Below, in pieces: positions 17,405 to 25,721 of a stretch of 46,740 nucleotides of DNA. The first letter of the stretch is position 1. Each line of letters begins with the position of its first letter. The stretch is from NCBI GenBank assembly GCA_030429345.1, contig JAUIFJ010000026.1:1-46740 (forward strand). Reading direction: 5' to 3'. A program made the position numbers and the translations under genes. Source of the stretch: a bacterium. Its GTDB lineage: Bacteria; CAIWAD01. Below the pieces are notes generated by a model. The model saw only the letters and a list, made by a program, of their open reading frames with translations. It was not told the origin of the DNA and ran no database searches.

Positions 17405-18286
17405 ATGCGTCCTGACTTGTTCAGCAAAACGGTCCTGATCACCGGAGCCACCACCGGCATCGGCCTGGCCCTGCTCCAGCGTCTGCTCAAGGGGAGCTGG
17501 CGCATCATCGCCACGGCCCGCCCCACCTCCATGCCGCGCTTCCGGGAACTGGGCTTCCAGGAATCCGACACCCTGCGCCTGCACCCCCTGGACATCCTGA
17601 ATGCGGAACAGCGGGAGGAGCTGCACAAGGGACTCGTGCAGGAGGACTGGCTGCCCGGCATCCTGATAAACAATGCCGGACTGAGCTACCGCGGCGTCGT
17701 CGAACAAATGGACAGCGTGGCGGACGAGCAGCAGATGCGCATCAACTGCCTGGCTCCCCTGGCGCTGACCCGCCTCTTCCTGCCCTCGATGCGCGAACGG
17801 CGCGCGGGACGGATTCTCAACATCAGCAGCGTGGGCGGAATGATGGCCATGCCGACCATGGGCAGCTACTCCGCGAGCAAGTTCGCCCTGGAGGGAGCCA
17901 GCGAGAGCCTGTGGTACGAAATGCGTCCCTGGGGCGTCCATGTGACCCTGGTGCAGCCCGGCTTCGTGCGTTCCGAGTCCTTCCGCAACGTGCGTCCCAG
18001 CCGGCAGGCGGAACAGGCGCAGCTGGACGAGCGGGACCCCTACCACCGCTACTACCGGCACATGGTGCCCTTCATCGAACGGCTGATGTGGCAATCGCGC
18101 AGCAGCGCAGAGGACGTGGCCCGCCGCATCGAAGGCGTGATGCGCATGAAGAGGCCTCCCCTGCGCGTCGCCGGAACGAAGGACGCCCGCTTCTTCTACA
18201 TGCTGCGGCGCCTGCTTCCGCGAACCCTGTACCACAATCTGCTCTACCGCAACCTGCCGGAGATCGGCGACTGGGGTCCCGCATGA
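17405..18286 (+). CDS. Short-chain dehydrogenase/reductase (classical SDR)
   Basis: 293 residues. The Rossmann nucleotide-binding motif TGATTGIG is at 13-20, NNAG at 89-92, the catalytic Ser in NISSVGG (about 141-142), and Tyr155/Lys159 in SYSASK. It is therefore an intact NAD(P)-dependent oxidoreductase; the substrate is unknown. The C-terminus is longer than average and Arg-rich, with a hydrophobic segment near the end, suggesting membrane association as in lipid-active SDRs. There is no clear ribosome-binding site before the ATG, so initiation may be leaderless or weak. Its stop overlaps the DoxX gene start (ATGA 18283-18286). Confidence 0.93.
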   Translation: MRPDLFSKTVLITGATTGIGLALLQRLLKGSWRIIATARPTSMPRFRELGFQESDTLRLHPLDILNAEQREELHKGLVQEDWLPGILINNAGLSYRGVVEQMDSVADEQQMRINCLAPLALTRLFLPSMRERRAGRILNISSVGGMMAMPTMGSYSASKFALEGASESLWYEMRPWGVHVTLVQPGFVRSESFRNVRPSRQAEQAQLDERDPYHRYYRHMVPFIERLMWQSRSSAEDVARRIEGVMRMKRPPLRVAGTKDARFFYMLRRLLPRTLYHNLLYRNLPEIGDWGPA

Positions 18287-18777
18287 TCAATCCCCTGGCA
18301 ATGGATCACGACCGCACCGACCTGATCTTCCGCGTGCTCTTCAGCACGATCTTCCTGGCCCTGGGCATGGAGCACCTGTTTCGTGACACACTGATCCTGG
18401 AACTGATGCCCGGCTGGATGCCGCTGCGGCGGGCCGTCTCGATCCTCTGCGGGCTCTGGCTGCTGGCCGGAGGCGGCATGCTGGCCATCGGCTGGCACAC
18501 TCGGAAGGCGGCGGCCATGCTCGGTCTTTTCCTGGTGCTGGTGACGGCCTTCGTGCACGGAAGCGCGCTGGTGGGTACCCCGGAGGGCCTGCCCGGCGAC
18601 TGGAGCTGGCTCTGGCAGGTCTACCAGCGCAGCAACTTCGTCAAGAACATCTGCCTGCTCGGGGTCTGCTTCCATCTGTTGAATCACGAAGCCGGCCGCT
18701 ACAGCCTGGACTACCGCCTCAACAGAGATCGCGCAAGCAGGCTGCCGTCCGCTCCGGGTCGAGGGCCGGCGAACTGA
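18283..18777 (+). CDS. DoxX-like membrane protein
   Basis: 164 residues with four membrane segments. The first contains RVLFSTIFLALGMEHLF and the others are around SILCGLWLLAGGGMLAIG, AAAMLGLFLVLVTAFVHG and FVKNICLLGVCFHLLN; this order matches the DoxX family. Members are quinone- or redox-linked membrane proteins of varied role. It is translationally coupled to the SDR gene. Its last 59 bases overlap the 3' end of the CofD-like gene on the other strand (18719-18777), a tail-to-tail antisense overlap. Confidence 0.85.
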   Translation: MINPLAMDHDRTDLIFRVLFSTIFLALGMEHLFRDTLILELMPGWMPLRRAVSILCGLWLLAGGGMLAIGWHTRKAAAMLGLFLVLVTAFVHGSALVGTPEGLPGDWSWLWQVYQRSNFVKNICLLGVCFHLLNHEAGRYSLDYRLNRDRASRLPSAPGRGPAN

Positions 18778-19870
18778 CGGAAGTCACCAGCTCGGCCTCG
18801 ACGACACGCAGTCCGCGCGCGCTCAAGGCACGGCTGCTCAACCCGCCGGGATAGCGCCCACGCCGCGGGTCGACGAGAACGTGCGTCATCAGGTGTCTCA
18901 CATCTTCGCTGCCGGGCGCCACTCCCAGGACGGCCAGGAGCAGGTCCGCCTGCTCTTCCAGGCGCAGGCCGGCCACTTCCGGGTCCGGAAAGGTCGAGGG
19001 GATCCAGACCTTGGGACGGGCACTGTCGCGCAGGGCCTTCGTGATCCCCACGGGCAGCAGGCTTGCCACCAGGCTGGTCCAGAAGCTTCCACAGGCGTAA
19101 CACAACAGCTCCGCCGAGGGGATGGTCCGCAGGACTTCGGGTTCGGCCGGTGGGACAGGCCGGGCATTGGCGGTTCCCGGGGCGACGAAGGACAGGCTCT
19201 CGATGCGGGGTGCCGAAGGGGATGCCTGGCGCCTGGTGATCGCTTCCTGTCCCACAATGCGGCTGCCGTCGTCCAGCCCCGCCACCAGGTCCAGCGGAAC
19301 CGTCGAGGCGGGGCGAACCAGGCCGCGGGCGCTCAGGATCCCCGCAAACCGGTCGATCGCCTGGCCCGTTTCCCCCGACTCGAGCATCAGGCCGGTCAAC
19401 ACCAGGTTGCCCAGACTTGCGCCAGCGGCGTCGAAGGCCGGCGGCCTGCGCTCCAGGAAGGCGGCCATGCCCTGGCGAATCACGCGGCTCCGCTCGGCAG
19501 GCAACTGCTTGAGCCGGCTCTCCTCGCCCCCGGCAATCGCCTGCAGCAGTGCCATCTGTTCGTCGGGAGAAGCCCCGGCATCGATGCGGCTGTGCAGGAG
19601 CGCGTGTGCTCCACGCACGCCGGGACGCTCCAGATCCGCCAGCGCCAGCAGCCGGTTGCGCAGATCCCCCGGGCTGATCAGCCCCAGCCCTTTCCGGATT
19701 TCCGCGCTGCTGCCCCCGTTGTCGAAAGGCGTGATCACATGCACACTGCGATGGGTCTGGCGGACCAGCAGCCGGGACAGCCCGCGCAGGGCCGTGCCGC
19801 CGCCGAAGAAGAGCAGGGCGGGACCGCTGACCGGATTCCGCGTGGAGGGGCGGGGAGCGGGCTGGTTCAC
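18719..19870 (-). CDS. GAK-system CofD-like protein
   Basis: 383 residues from GTG 19868-19870. It is related to the CofD/YvcK (UPF0052) family: LLFFGGGTALRGLSRLL at the N-terminus corresponds to the GGGTG nucleotide/phosphoryl loop, and TPFDNGGSSAEIR and SPGDLRNRLLALAD correspond to the DDGGSSG and PGDxRN motifs. The changes from the standard YvcK motifs fit the CofD-related branch seen in GAK operons. The GTG overlaps the ATP-grasp stop (GTGA), with GGAG upstream. It is last in the operon amphi-Trp, PhoU-kinase, ATP-grasp, CofD-like. Reaction unknown; by analogy it may transfer a phospho-group. Confidence 0.87.
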   Translation of the reverse strand: MNQPAPRPSTRNPVSGPALLFFGGGTALRGLSRLLVRQTHRSVHVITPFDNGGSSAEIRKGLGLISPGDLRNRLLALADLERPGVRGAHALLHSRIDAGASPDEQMALLQAIAGGEESRLKQLPAERSRVIRQGMAAFLERRPPAFDAAGASLGNLVLTGLMLESGETGQAIDRFAGILSARGLVRPASTVPLDLVAGLDDGSRIVGQEAITRRQASPSAPRIESLSFVAPGTANARPVPPAEPEVLRTIPSAELLCYACGSFWTSLVASLLPVGITKALRDSARPKVWIPSTFPDPEVAGLRLEEQADLLLAVLGVAPGSEDVRHLMTHVLVDPRRGRYPGGLSSRALSARGLRVVEAELVTSVSSPALDPERTAACLRDLC

Positions 19871-20760
19871 GACAGCCACTCCAGGACCCATTCCGCGTAG
19901 GCGCGTGCCGCGTCGATGCCGCTGCTGTCCATCAGTCCGCGGAACCCGCCGAAAGCGCTGACTTCGTAGACCAGGGGGCCCTCTTCGCTTTCTACCACGT
20001 CGACCCCCGTGAAGGCGAGTCCGAAGGCCTGCTGGGCGCGCCGGGCCAGATCGATGACCTCGGGAGCCGGATCGACGGGAGCATAGCGCCCCCCCTCGTG
20101 GATCGTCGTATTCCAGGAACCCCCCGGAATCCGCGCGTAGGCGCCCAGGTACTCGCCTCCCAGGAAGACGATGCCGAGATCCCGCCCCGGATGCTGCACG
20201 AAGCGCTGCAGGTAGAAGACCAGGTTGCCGCTCTCCCGGTAGCGGCGCAGATCGCGGCGCAGGTCCTGTCCGGGCCTCAACAGGCGCATGCCGCGCGCCT
20301 TGCTCGTATACAATGGCTTGAGCACGGCGGTTCCGAACTCCTCCACGGTCCTCTCGGCAAGGGCGATATCTTCCGTGATACGGGTGCCGGGCATGGGGAT
20401 GCCGGCGCGCTGCAGTGTCAGGGTGCAGGAAAGCCGGTCGAGGGCCAGGCGCATGGCGGCGGGCTCGGAGAACACGGGCACCTCGTGCCTCAGCTGCAGG
20501 TGCTCCAGCAGGTCCAGACGGGAAAGCAGCGCCGGCGAGTAGCGGCCTCCGACTTTCTTGACCACCACGGCGCGAATGGCCTCCAATCGTTTGCCCTTCC
20601 AAAGCAGCCGGTCGGAGGGCAGGTCGAGGCTCAGGTCCTCCATGTCGACCAGAAGCGTATCACATCCGCAATCGCGGAAGCTTTCCACCAGCCGCGCGGA
20701 GGACCATCCGTCCTCGACGCCGGCGACCAGGATGCGCCCCGTTGCATCGCGGCTCTTCAC
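19867..20760 (-). CDS. GAK-system ATP-grasp enzyme
   Basis: 297 residues from GTG 20758-20760; GGAGGA lies just upstream and the GTG overlaps the stop of the kinase gene. The protein shows the ATP-grasp layout: an N-terminal pre-domain, a central ATP-binding part with GTAVLKPLYTSKARGMRL (the lysine-bearing strand and glycine loop), NLVFYLQRFVQHPGRDLGI, and a C-terminal LAFTGVDVVESEEGPLVYEV with the metal-binding acidic residues. It resembles RimK-type ligases, which join a carboxylate to an amine. The position between a PhoU-kinase and a CofD-like gene is diagnostic for the GAK system. Substrate unknown. Confidence 0.9.
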   Translation of the reverse strand: MKSRDATGRILVAGVEDGWSSARLVESFRDCGCDTLLVDMEDLSLDLPSDRLLWKGKRLEAIRAVVVKKVGGRYSPALLSRLDLLEHLQLRHEVPVFSEPAAMRLALDRLSCTLTLQRAGIPMPGTRITEDIALAERTVEEFGTAVLKPLYTSKARGMRLLRPGQDLRRDLRRYRESGNLVFYLQRFVQHPGRDLGIVFLGGEYLGAYARIPGGSWNTTIHEGGRYAPVDPAPEVIDLARRAQQAFGLAFTGVDVVESEEGPLVYEVSAFGGFRGLMDSSGIDAARAYAEWVLEWLS

Positions 20761-22430
20761 ATGCTCCTCCGCAGCAGCCAATCCGGAAAACGGAAAGCGC
20801 CGGCCTGGCCGACGGGAATCCGCTCCAGCAGGTAGAGTCCCTTCAGGAAGAGCTGGCGCGCCAGTTCCCTGTCAAAGATGTATCGGGTGGAAGTGATGCA
20901 GGAACGAGCGACGCCCAGGGCCAGGCGACTCTCGAAGCTTCGGTCCTCCTGCCGGGCGGCAAAGTCCCGGCCGACCGCGAGGCATTCCGCCATACGCCGG
21001 GCAGCGGCATCCTTGCTCGGCTGATCCCCCAGCGGCAATCGGAGCAGGCTGACCATCAGCACGCTCAAGTCCTGCAGCCAGTCCTGCTGCGCGCTGCGAT
21101 GCACATCCAGCAGATGGAGTTTGCTGGCATCCGGATGGTAGAGCACGTTGTCCAGGTTCAGGTCCCCGTGCGTCAGCACGCTGAAGGGAGCCGCCAGGGT
21201 GCGATCCAGGGAATCCAGCCGCAGGAGAAGATCCCCCAGCGAAGGCACGGAATAGCCGCCCAGACACTGCCCGTGGCGGGCAAGGGTCGGGTGAAGACGA
21301 CGCACTCCTGCCATCCGCCGTTTGAGCTGCGCCATGAAGCGCGGGCGGGCCGGCTCGGAAACCCGTGTTTCCTGCCAGATCTCCTGCAACAGCTTCAACA
21401 GTTGCCGCAGGCCGTCGCGTCCGCTGCCTTCGGGGGAATTGATGAAGTGCGCCAGCAGCGTCCGCCCGGGAAGATACTGCACCAGCATGCTGGCGCGTCC
21501 TTCGTGGCGGCGGAACTCCAGAATCTCGGGCGCCAGTCCCGGGCGGAATTCGGCCCAGCGGCGCAGGCCGTCGCGCTCGCGGCTGATCTTGCTGAAGAGC
21601 CCTTCCTTGAAGACGGCGGAAGGCTTGCTGCTTCCGGGGCGAACCGCTGTTGTCAGGTTGCCGCTGCGGGTGTCGGCGAAGCTTTCCAGGTCCAGGCGGT
21701 CCAGTTCGCTTTCCTGGCCGCTGGAAGCCAGATGATCTTCCAGCCTTTCGAGCTGCTTCAATTTGAAACGCTCTCCCACCGCCGCGGACAGGATCGCCTC
21801 GCCGATGTTCTGCAGGCAATCGCCCATCCGCTCCAGGTAGCGCAGGATGAAGAGCATGGTCAACTGGTCTTCGGGATCCCGCCCTTTTTTGAGCCGCCGG
21901 TTGATCTTGACGAAGCCGTTCTTGAACATGCGGTCCAGGTCGCGCTCGCTACGGGCAATGGCCAAGGCCGCGTCCACGTCCATGTTCCGCAGGGCGGCTT
22001 CCAGGCCTTCCAGCCCTTCGTCGATCAACCGGAACATGGCGCTGAAGCGAAAGCCTCGCGGAACACGGTCGCTATGCAGGAAGAGGGTCTGTTTGCACAG
22101 GTTCACCGCGTAGTCCGCAATGCGCTCCAGGTTGGCAGTGACCACGTTGAGCGCCATCAGGCGCGCCAGGCTGCGGTCGCTTCCGGAGGGCGCGTCGCGC
22201 ACAGTGGTGAAACAGTGCCGCTCGATACGGGCTTTGAGCAGGTCCACGTACTGGTCCCGATCCCATGCGCGCTTGAAACGCTCGAAGGACGGCGCCTCGA
22301 GACAAGCGTGAGCATCTTCCAGCTGGCGCAGGGTCTCGAGAACCAGGAAGTGAAAATTATCCGGCAGTCTACGCGCGGCTCCACCCTCCAGGCGCTTTGC
22401 TTGTCCTTCGCTGTTCGCATTGGCAGTCAT
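20757..22430 (-). CDS. PhoU-domain / aminoglycoside-phosphotransferase-like kinase fusion (GAK operon)
   Basis: 557 residues in two parts. Residues about 25-235 are all-helical with two PhoU-like repeats (TANLERIADYAVNLCKQ and LRYLERMGDCLQNIGEAIL, the E/DxxxD metal motifs of PhoU). Residues about 290-480 carry a small-molecule kinase fold: HGDLNLDNVLYHP near residue 418 (catalytic Asp, Asn) and LLDVHRSAQQDW (metal Asp), as in APH/choline kinases. The start ATG 22428-22430 overlaps the amphi-Trp stop (ATGA). In GAK systems that I recall, the kinase is HprK-related; a PhoU-APH fusion in that place is unusual. Substrate unknown, but phosphate sensing joined to phosphorylation is suggested. Confidence 0.88.
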   Translation of the reverse strand: MTANANSEGQAKRLEGGAARRLPDNFHFLVLETLRQLEDAHACLEAPSFERFKRAWDRDQYVDLLKARIERHCFTTVRDAPSGSDRSLARLMALNVVTANLERIADYAVNLCKQTLFLHSDRVPRGFRFSAMFRLIDEGLEGLEAALRNMDVDAALAIARSERDLDRMFKNGFVKINRRLKKGRDPEDQLTMLFILRYLERMGDCLQNIGEAILSAAVGERFKLKQLERLEDHLASSGQESELDRLDLESFADTRSGNLTTAVRPGSSKPSAVFKEGLFSKISRERDGLRRWAEFRPGLAPEILEFRRHEGRASMLVQYLPGRTLLAHFINSPEGSGRDGLRQLLKLLQEIWQETRVSEPARPRFMAQLKRRMAGVRRLHPTLARHGQCLGGYSVPSLGDLLLRLDSLDRTLAAPFSVLTHGDLNLDNVLYHPDASKLHLLDVHRSAQQDWLQDLSVLMVSLLRLPLGDQPSKDAAARRMAECLAVGRDFAARQEDRSFESRLALGVARSCITSTRYIFDRELARQLFLKGLYLLERIPVGQAGAFRFPDWLLRRSM

Positions 22431-22687
22431 GCCTTGCGAATCTCCAAAGGATCGGCCTCGACGGGTGCAGCACGCTCCCAGCGGATATCCAGCTGCAGTC
22501 GGCCCTGTCGATCCAGCTTCTCCGCGCGGATGCGAAGATCCATCCCTTCGGCCGGCTTCAACAACAATTCCGTGTCGCTGTGCTTGAGTCTCAGGACGCC
22601 TTCTCGAAAGGCTCCGGCCAGGCCTTCAAGAATGTCTGCCATGGCCTGTGGATCCTGAATGCTGCGGTGTTCGAAATTCTGACTCAA
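22427..22687 (-). CDS. Amphi-Trp domain protein (GAK system)
   Basis: 86 residues from TTG 22685-22687, with GAGGCG upstream. The sequence has alternating hydrophobic and charged residues and ends a strand with LQLDIRWER, the Trp-terminated amphipathic pattern that gives the amphi-Trp domain its name. It leads the four-gene GAK operon and its stop overlaps the kinase start. Its role is unknown; it may act as a carrier or substrate protein for the enzymes that follow (inference). An AT-rich segment TTAATATAG just before the ribosome-binding site may be the promoter -10 region. Confidence 0.85.
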   Translation of the reverse strand: MSQNFEHRSIQDPQAMADILEGLAGAFREGVLRLKHSDTELLLKPAEGMDLRIRAEKLDRQGRLQLDIRWERAAPVEADPLEIRKA

Positions 22688-23155
22688 CGGATCGCCTCTT
22701 CTATATTAATGAAGCCTTTTGCCGATCAGGGTTGCAAAACCTGGAAGATCCCGGAGTTCCAAAGTGGCAATTTCGATAGTGGCGGATGCAACGCGCCACT
22801 CGGAAGAGGTGGCGCACATTGCTAATCGCCATAAGGAACCCCTGACCCGCCATGGCCTGTCACCTTGGTCACGGAAAGGACGACAGGGCACCAGAGACAG
22901 CTACAAAAGCCCTGCAATCTTCGGAGTGCCTGCAAGTGGCCAGCTTCGGTCATGTGTGCTCATTTTTGAACACGGCTACACCCTCCCTCGGGGGCGCTTC
23001 AACGACAACCAAGATGACAACTGATTGTTTTCATGCTACTTGTAAAATCCTTCATTCTTGGCACACCGATTGCTACACTAGGCGGTGTCCGGTCACCGGA
23101 CTAGCAAAACTGAACAAGAACATCTTCTAGCAACCTTTCAACCTAAGGGGGAAAA
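22688..23155. other. Intergenic promoter region between GAK operon and secreted-protein gene
   Basis: 468 bases without a supported gene. It holds the leftward start region of the GAK operon, a hairpin GCGCCAC...GTGGCGC at 22793-22815 without a T run, the sigma-54 promoter at 23058-23074 and a palindrome GTCCGGT-C-ACCGGAC at 23087-23101 in the leader of the secreted-protein gene. Confidence 0.6.
23058..23074 (+). promoter_or_regulatory. Sigma-54 promoter (first secreted paralog)
   Basis: TTGGCAC-ACCGA-TTGCT: GG at 23060-23061, ten bases, GC at 23072-23073. This matches the consensus TGGCAC-N5-TTGCA almost perfectly. It lies 82 bases before the ATG at 23156. Confidence 0.85.
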
Positions 23156-24127
23156 ATGGAACTCCGTAGTGTTCCCACATTTCTTTTCCGCACTGCCCTT
23201 GTAGTGTCGGTCGCCACTCTCGGCGCCCAGGCCTTCACGGGAAACGTGCCGGCTGACTTCGGGCCCATGTCCGAGGTTGTCTTCGACGGTATGGATGTCG
23301 GTCTGCCTGCTCAGGCGCCGGTGGGTACGATTTCCGGTTGGGAAATCGAAGCCGCGGCTTTTGAGATGGATTGGGCTGGTGGCGTGCTGAGCGTCGGTCT
23401 TGACTTCACCAGCTGGGCTGGCGACGCCGACGGCGACACCTTCGAGGGAGGCACCAGCGCCTGGCTTGCCGGCAACGGCGGCACGGACATGGCCAACCTG
23501 GCCGGTACCGAAGCGATCTGCGTGGCTTTCGACTTTGATCAGGACATGAACTTCGACGTCATCGCCGGTGTCAGCGCCCTGACCGATTATGCCGGATTCG
23601 ACGTTGCCATGTACAATGGCGCCAACCCGCTTCTGCCCTTCGCTTTCGGCGCTTCCATGCCGGCTCACATGGGCGCCCACATGATGGGTCCCGACTTCGA
23701 GTTCGAGCTGACGGGCATGATGAACCTGGATCCCTACAACGATCTGATCTGCTTCAACTTCGCCGTCTTCTCCGGCAGCTATGCTGACGACGGTATCGGC
23801 GAAGACTTCATGTATGGTGAAGTTTGCCTGCGTGATCGCGGTGCCGACGCCCAGGACCTGGCTTCCAGCTTCAGCCTGAGCGCCAACCACCCGAATCCCT
23901 TCAACCCGACCACGACCATCTCCTTCAACATGGAGAGCACGGACGTGGCCAACCTGAGCGTCTATAACATGATGGGCCAGAAGGTTGCCACCCTGGTGGA
24001 CGGTGTTGTCGGCAGCGGCAATCACGAGGTCGTCTTCGACGCTTCCAACCTGAGCAGCGGCGTGTACTTCTACACCCTGTCTGCCGGCGCGAACGTCGAG
24101 ACCCGCAAGATGATCCTCACCAAGTAA
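23156..24127 (+). CDS. Secreted sorting-domain protein, paralog 1 of 3
   Basis: 323 residues. A signal peptide (FFRTALVVSVATLGAQA-type, cut probably after GAQA) leads a passenger domain rich in Asp, Gly and Met, with TEAICVAFDFDQDMNFDVIAGV and DDGIGEDFMYGEVCL containing two conserved Cys and Asp-rich, calcium-like loops. From about residue 240 the sorting domain starts: NHPNPFNPTTTISF, LSVYNMMGQKVATLVDG, SNLSSGVYFYTL and a final RKMILTK. It is probably exported to the surface via a type IX-like route. AAGGGGG precedes the ATG. It has its own sigma-54 promoter and a terminator at 24146-24178. Passenger function unknown. Confidence 0.9.
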   Translation: MELRSVPTFLFRTALVVSVATLGAQAFTGNVPADFGPMSEVVFDGMDVGLPAQAPVGTISGWEIEAAAFEMDWAGGVLSVGLDFTSWAGDADGDTFEGGTSAWLAGNGGTDMANLAGTEAICVAFDFDQDMNFDVIAGVSALTDYAGFDVAMYNGANPLLPFAFGASMPAHMGAHMMGPDFEFELTGMMNLDPYNDLICFNFAVFSGSYADDGIGEDFMYGEVCLRDRGADAQDLASSFSLSANHPNPFNPTTTISFNMESTDVANLSVYNMMGQKVATLVDGVVGSGNHEVVFDASNLSSGVYFYTLSAGANVETRKMILTK

Positions 24128-24145
24128 TCATCTGCAGCTTCGATT

Positions 24146-24178
24146 CCCCCGGCGGTTCGCGCCGCCGGGGGAATTTTT
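24146..24178 (+). terminator. Rho-independent terminator after paralog 1
   Basis: Stem CCCCCGGCGG / CCGCCGGGGG (24146-24171, loop TTCGCG) followed by AATTTTTG. Confidence 0.9.
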
Positions 24179-24305
24179 GTCCTTTAGACCTCGAAGTGTT
24201 CTGAATCTGTCAAGAGCGGCAGGATCTGAACACTCTCCGCTGTTTTTGCTTTTTCCCCCTCAAGCCTAACTCCCTGTTTTTCAGGACATGACCTCTCTCC
24301 ATGTT

Positions 24306-24323
24306 TTTGGCATGCGGCTTGCT
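24306..24323 (+). promoter_or_regulatory. Sigma-54 promoter (second secreted paralog)
   Basis: TTGGCAT-GCGGC-TTGCT: GG at 24309-24310, ten bases, GC at 24321-24322. It lies about 72 bases before the chosen ATG at 24394, close to the spacing at the first paralog. Confidence 0.8.
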
Positions 24324-24393
24324 CTTCTTGCTGGCGAAGAAGAAGTGCCTGTTCCCCGAACAGCAAATGCCCTAAACAGTGAAGGAAAGAGTT

Positions 24394-25371
24394 ATGACCA
24401 TTGGAAAACTGTCTGCTGTTGCCATGCGCACCGCCCTGGTTGTGTCTGTGGCAACGCTGAGCGCCCAGGCGTTCACCGGAGATGTACCCACAGACTTCGT
24501 TGGCCCCGACGTTGTCGTCCTTGCCGATCCCATGGATGTCGGTCTGCCCCTGCAGGCTCCCGGCGGAACCATCAGCGGCTGGGAAATTGCTTTCGCCGCT
24601 TTCGAGCTGGATGCCGACAATGACCTGCTGCGTGTGGGTCTCGACTATGTCGGTATGGCTGGCGACGCTGACGGAGACGGCAATGCCTCCAACAGCAGCG
24701 CCTGGCTGCTGGGCAATGGCGGCGTCGACCTGCCCAATCTGGGTGGCACCGAGTCGATCTGCATCGCCTTCGATTTTGATCAGGACATGAACTTCGACCT
24801 GATTGCCGGCGTGGATGGCTTCACGGACGCGACCAACTGCCGCGTGGCCAACTACACCAACGGCGGACTGCTGCCCTTCAGCTTCGGCGCCCCCGCCCCG
24901 GCGCACCAGGGCATGCACATGATCGGCCCCGACTTCGAGTTCGAAATCGCCAATCTGAGCGGTGTTTCCAACTACATGAACATGGATACCTACTGCTTCG
25001 ATTTCGCCCTCTTCTCCGGCAGCTTTGCCGATGACGGCGTCGGCGAGGATTTCATGATGGGTGAGGTTTGCCTCGAGAACCGCAGCGCGGATACCGAGGA
25101 TCTGGTCAGCAACTTCCAGCTGGAAGCCAACTACCCGAACCCCTTCAACCCCACCACGACCCTTTCCTTTACCATGGAGAGCACGGAAGTCGCCAACCTG
25201 AGCGTCTACAACATGGTCGGCCAGAAGGTCGCCACCCTGGTGGACGGTGTTGTCGGCAGCGGCAGCCACGAAGTCGTCTTCGACGCTTCCAACCTGAGCA
25301 GCGGCGTGTACTTCTACACCCTGTCTGCCGGCGCGAACGTCGAGACCCGCAAGATGGTGCTGACCAAGTAG
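24394..25371 (+). CDS. Secreted sorting-domain protein, paralog 2 of 3
   Basis: 325 residues, the same design as paralog 1: signal peptide ending SAQA, a passenger with TESICIAFDFDQDMNFDLIAGV and DDGVGEDFMMGEVCLENRSAD, then the NPFNPTTTLSF sorting block ending RKMVLTK. I chose the ATG at 24394 (GAAGGAAAG upstream) over an in-frame GTG at 24379 because it matches the paralogs. The last part shares an 84-base identical run with paralog 1 (25273-25356 versus 24029-24112), pointing to recent duplication or gene conversion. Own sigma-54 promoter and terminator. Confidence 0.9.
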   Translation: MTIGKLSAVAMRTALVVSVATLSAQAFTGDVPTDFVGPDVVVLADPMDVGLPLQAPGGTISGWEIAFAAFELDADNDLLRVGLDYVGMAGDADGDGNASNSSAWLLGNGGVDLPNLGGTESICIAFDFDQDMNFDLIAGVDGFTDATNCRVANYTNGGLLPFSFGAPAPAHQGMHMIGPDFEFEIANLSGVSNYMNMDTYCFDFALFSGSFADDGVGEDFMMGEVCLENRSADTEDLVSNFQLEANYPNPFNPTTTLSFTMESTEVANLSVYNMVGQKVATLVDGVVGSGSHEVVFDASNLSSGVYFYTLSAGANVETRKMVLTK

Positions 25372-25393
25372 GCACCCTTTCGTCCAGAACCTG

Positions 25394-25430
25394 AAAGCCC
25401 CTGTCGTTCTTGCGGCAGGGGCTTTTCCTT
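25394..25430 (+). terminator. Rho-independent terminator after paralog 2
   Basis: Stem AAAGCCCCTG / CAGGGGCTTT (25394-25425) followed by TTCCTTTTCC. The rest of the 350-base gap up to 25721 carries the sigma-54 promoter of paralog 3 and no supported gene. Confidence 0.85.
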
Positions 25431-25649
25431 TTCCTTCAACTCCTGCTCGTCCTGGCTGACGCCAGCAACAAGTCCCGGCACCACTACCAGTCCTACCGGC
25501 CCAGCACGCATCCAAATCCGCACTCCTGCCGGAATCTGCACACTCACCCCGAAATCCGACAGAAAAAGCACACTTTTACAGTCTGGTCACAAAGCTGGCT
25601 TCGCGCTTAAAGCATTGTGTTTATTCAGTGTGGGAGCTCCACGACTGGA

Positions 25650-25666
25650 TTGGCACAATGCTTGCC
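25650..25666 (+). promoter_or_regulatory. Sigma-54 promoter (third secreted paralog)
   Basis: TTGGCAC-AATGC-TTGCC: GG at 25652-25653, ten bases, GC at 25664-25665. It lies 56 bases before the ATG at 25722. Confidence 0.85.
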
Positions 25667-25721
25667 AAAGATTGCAGAAATTAGCAACCACCAATCCTTA
25701 GGACTTTTGAAGGGGGAACAA

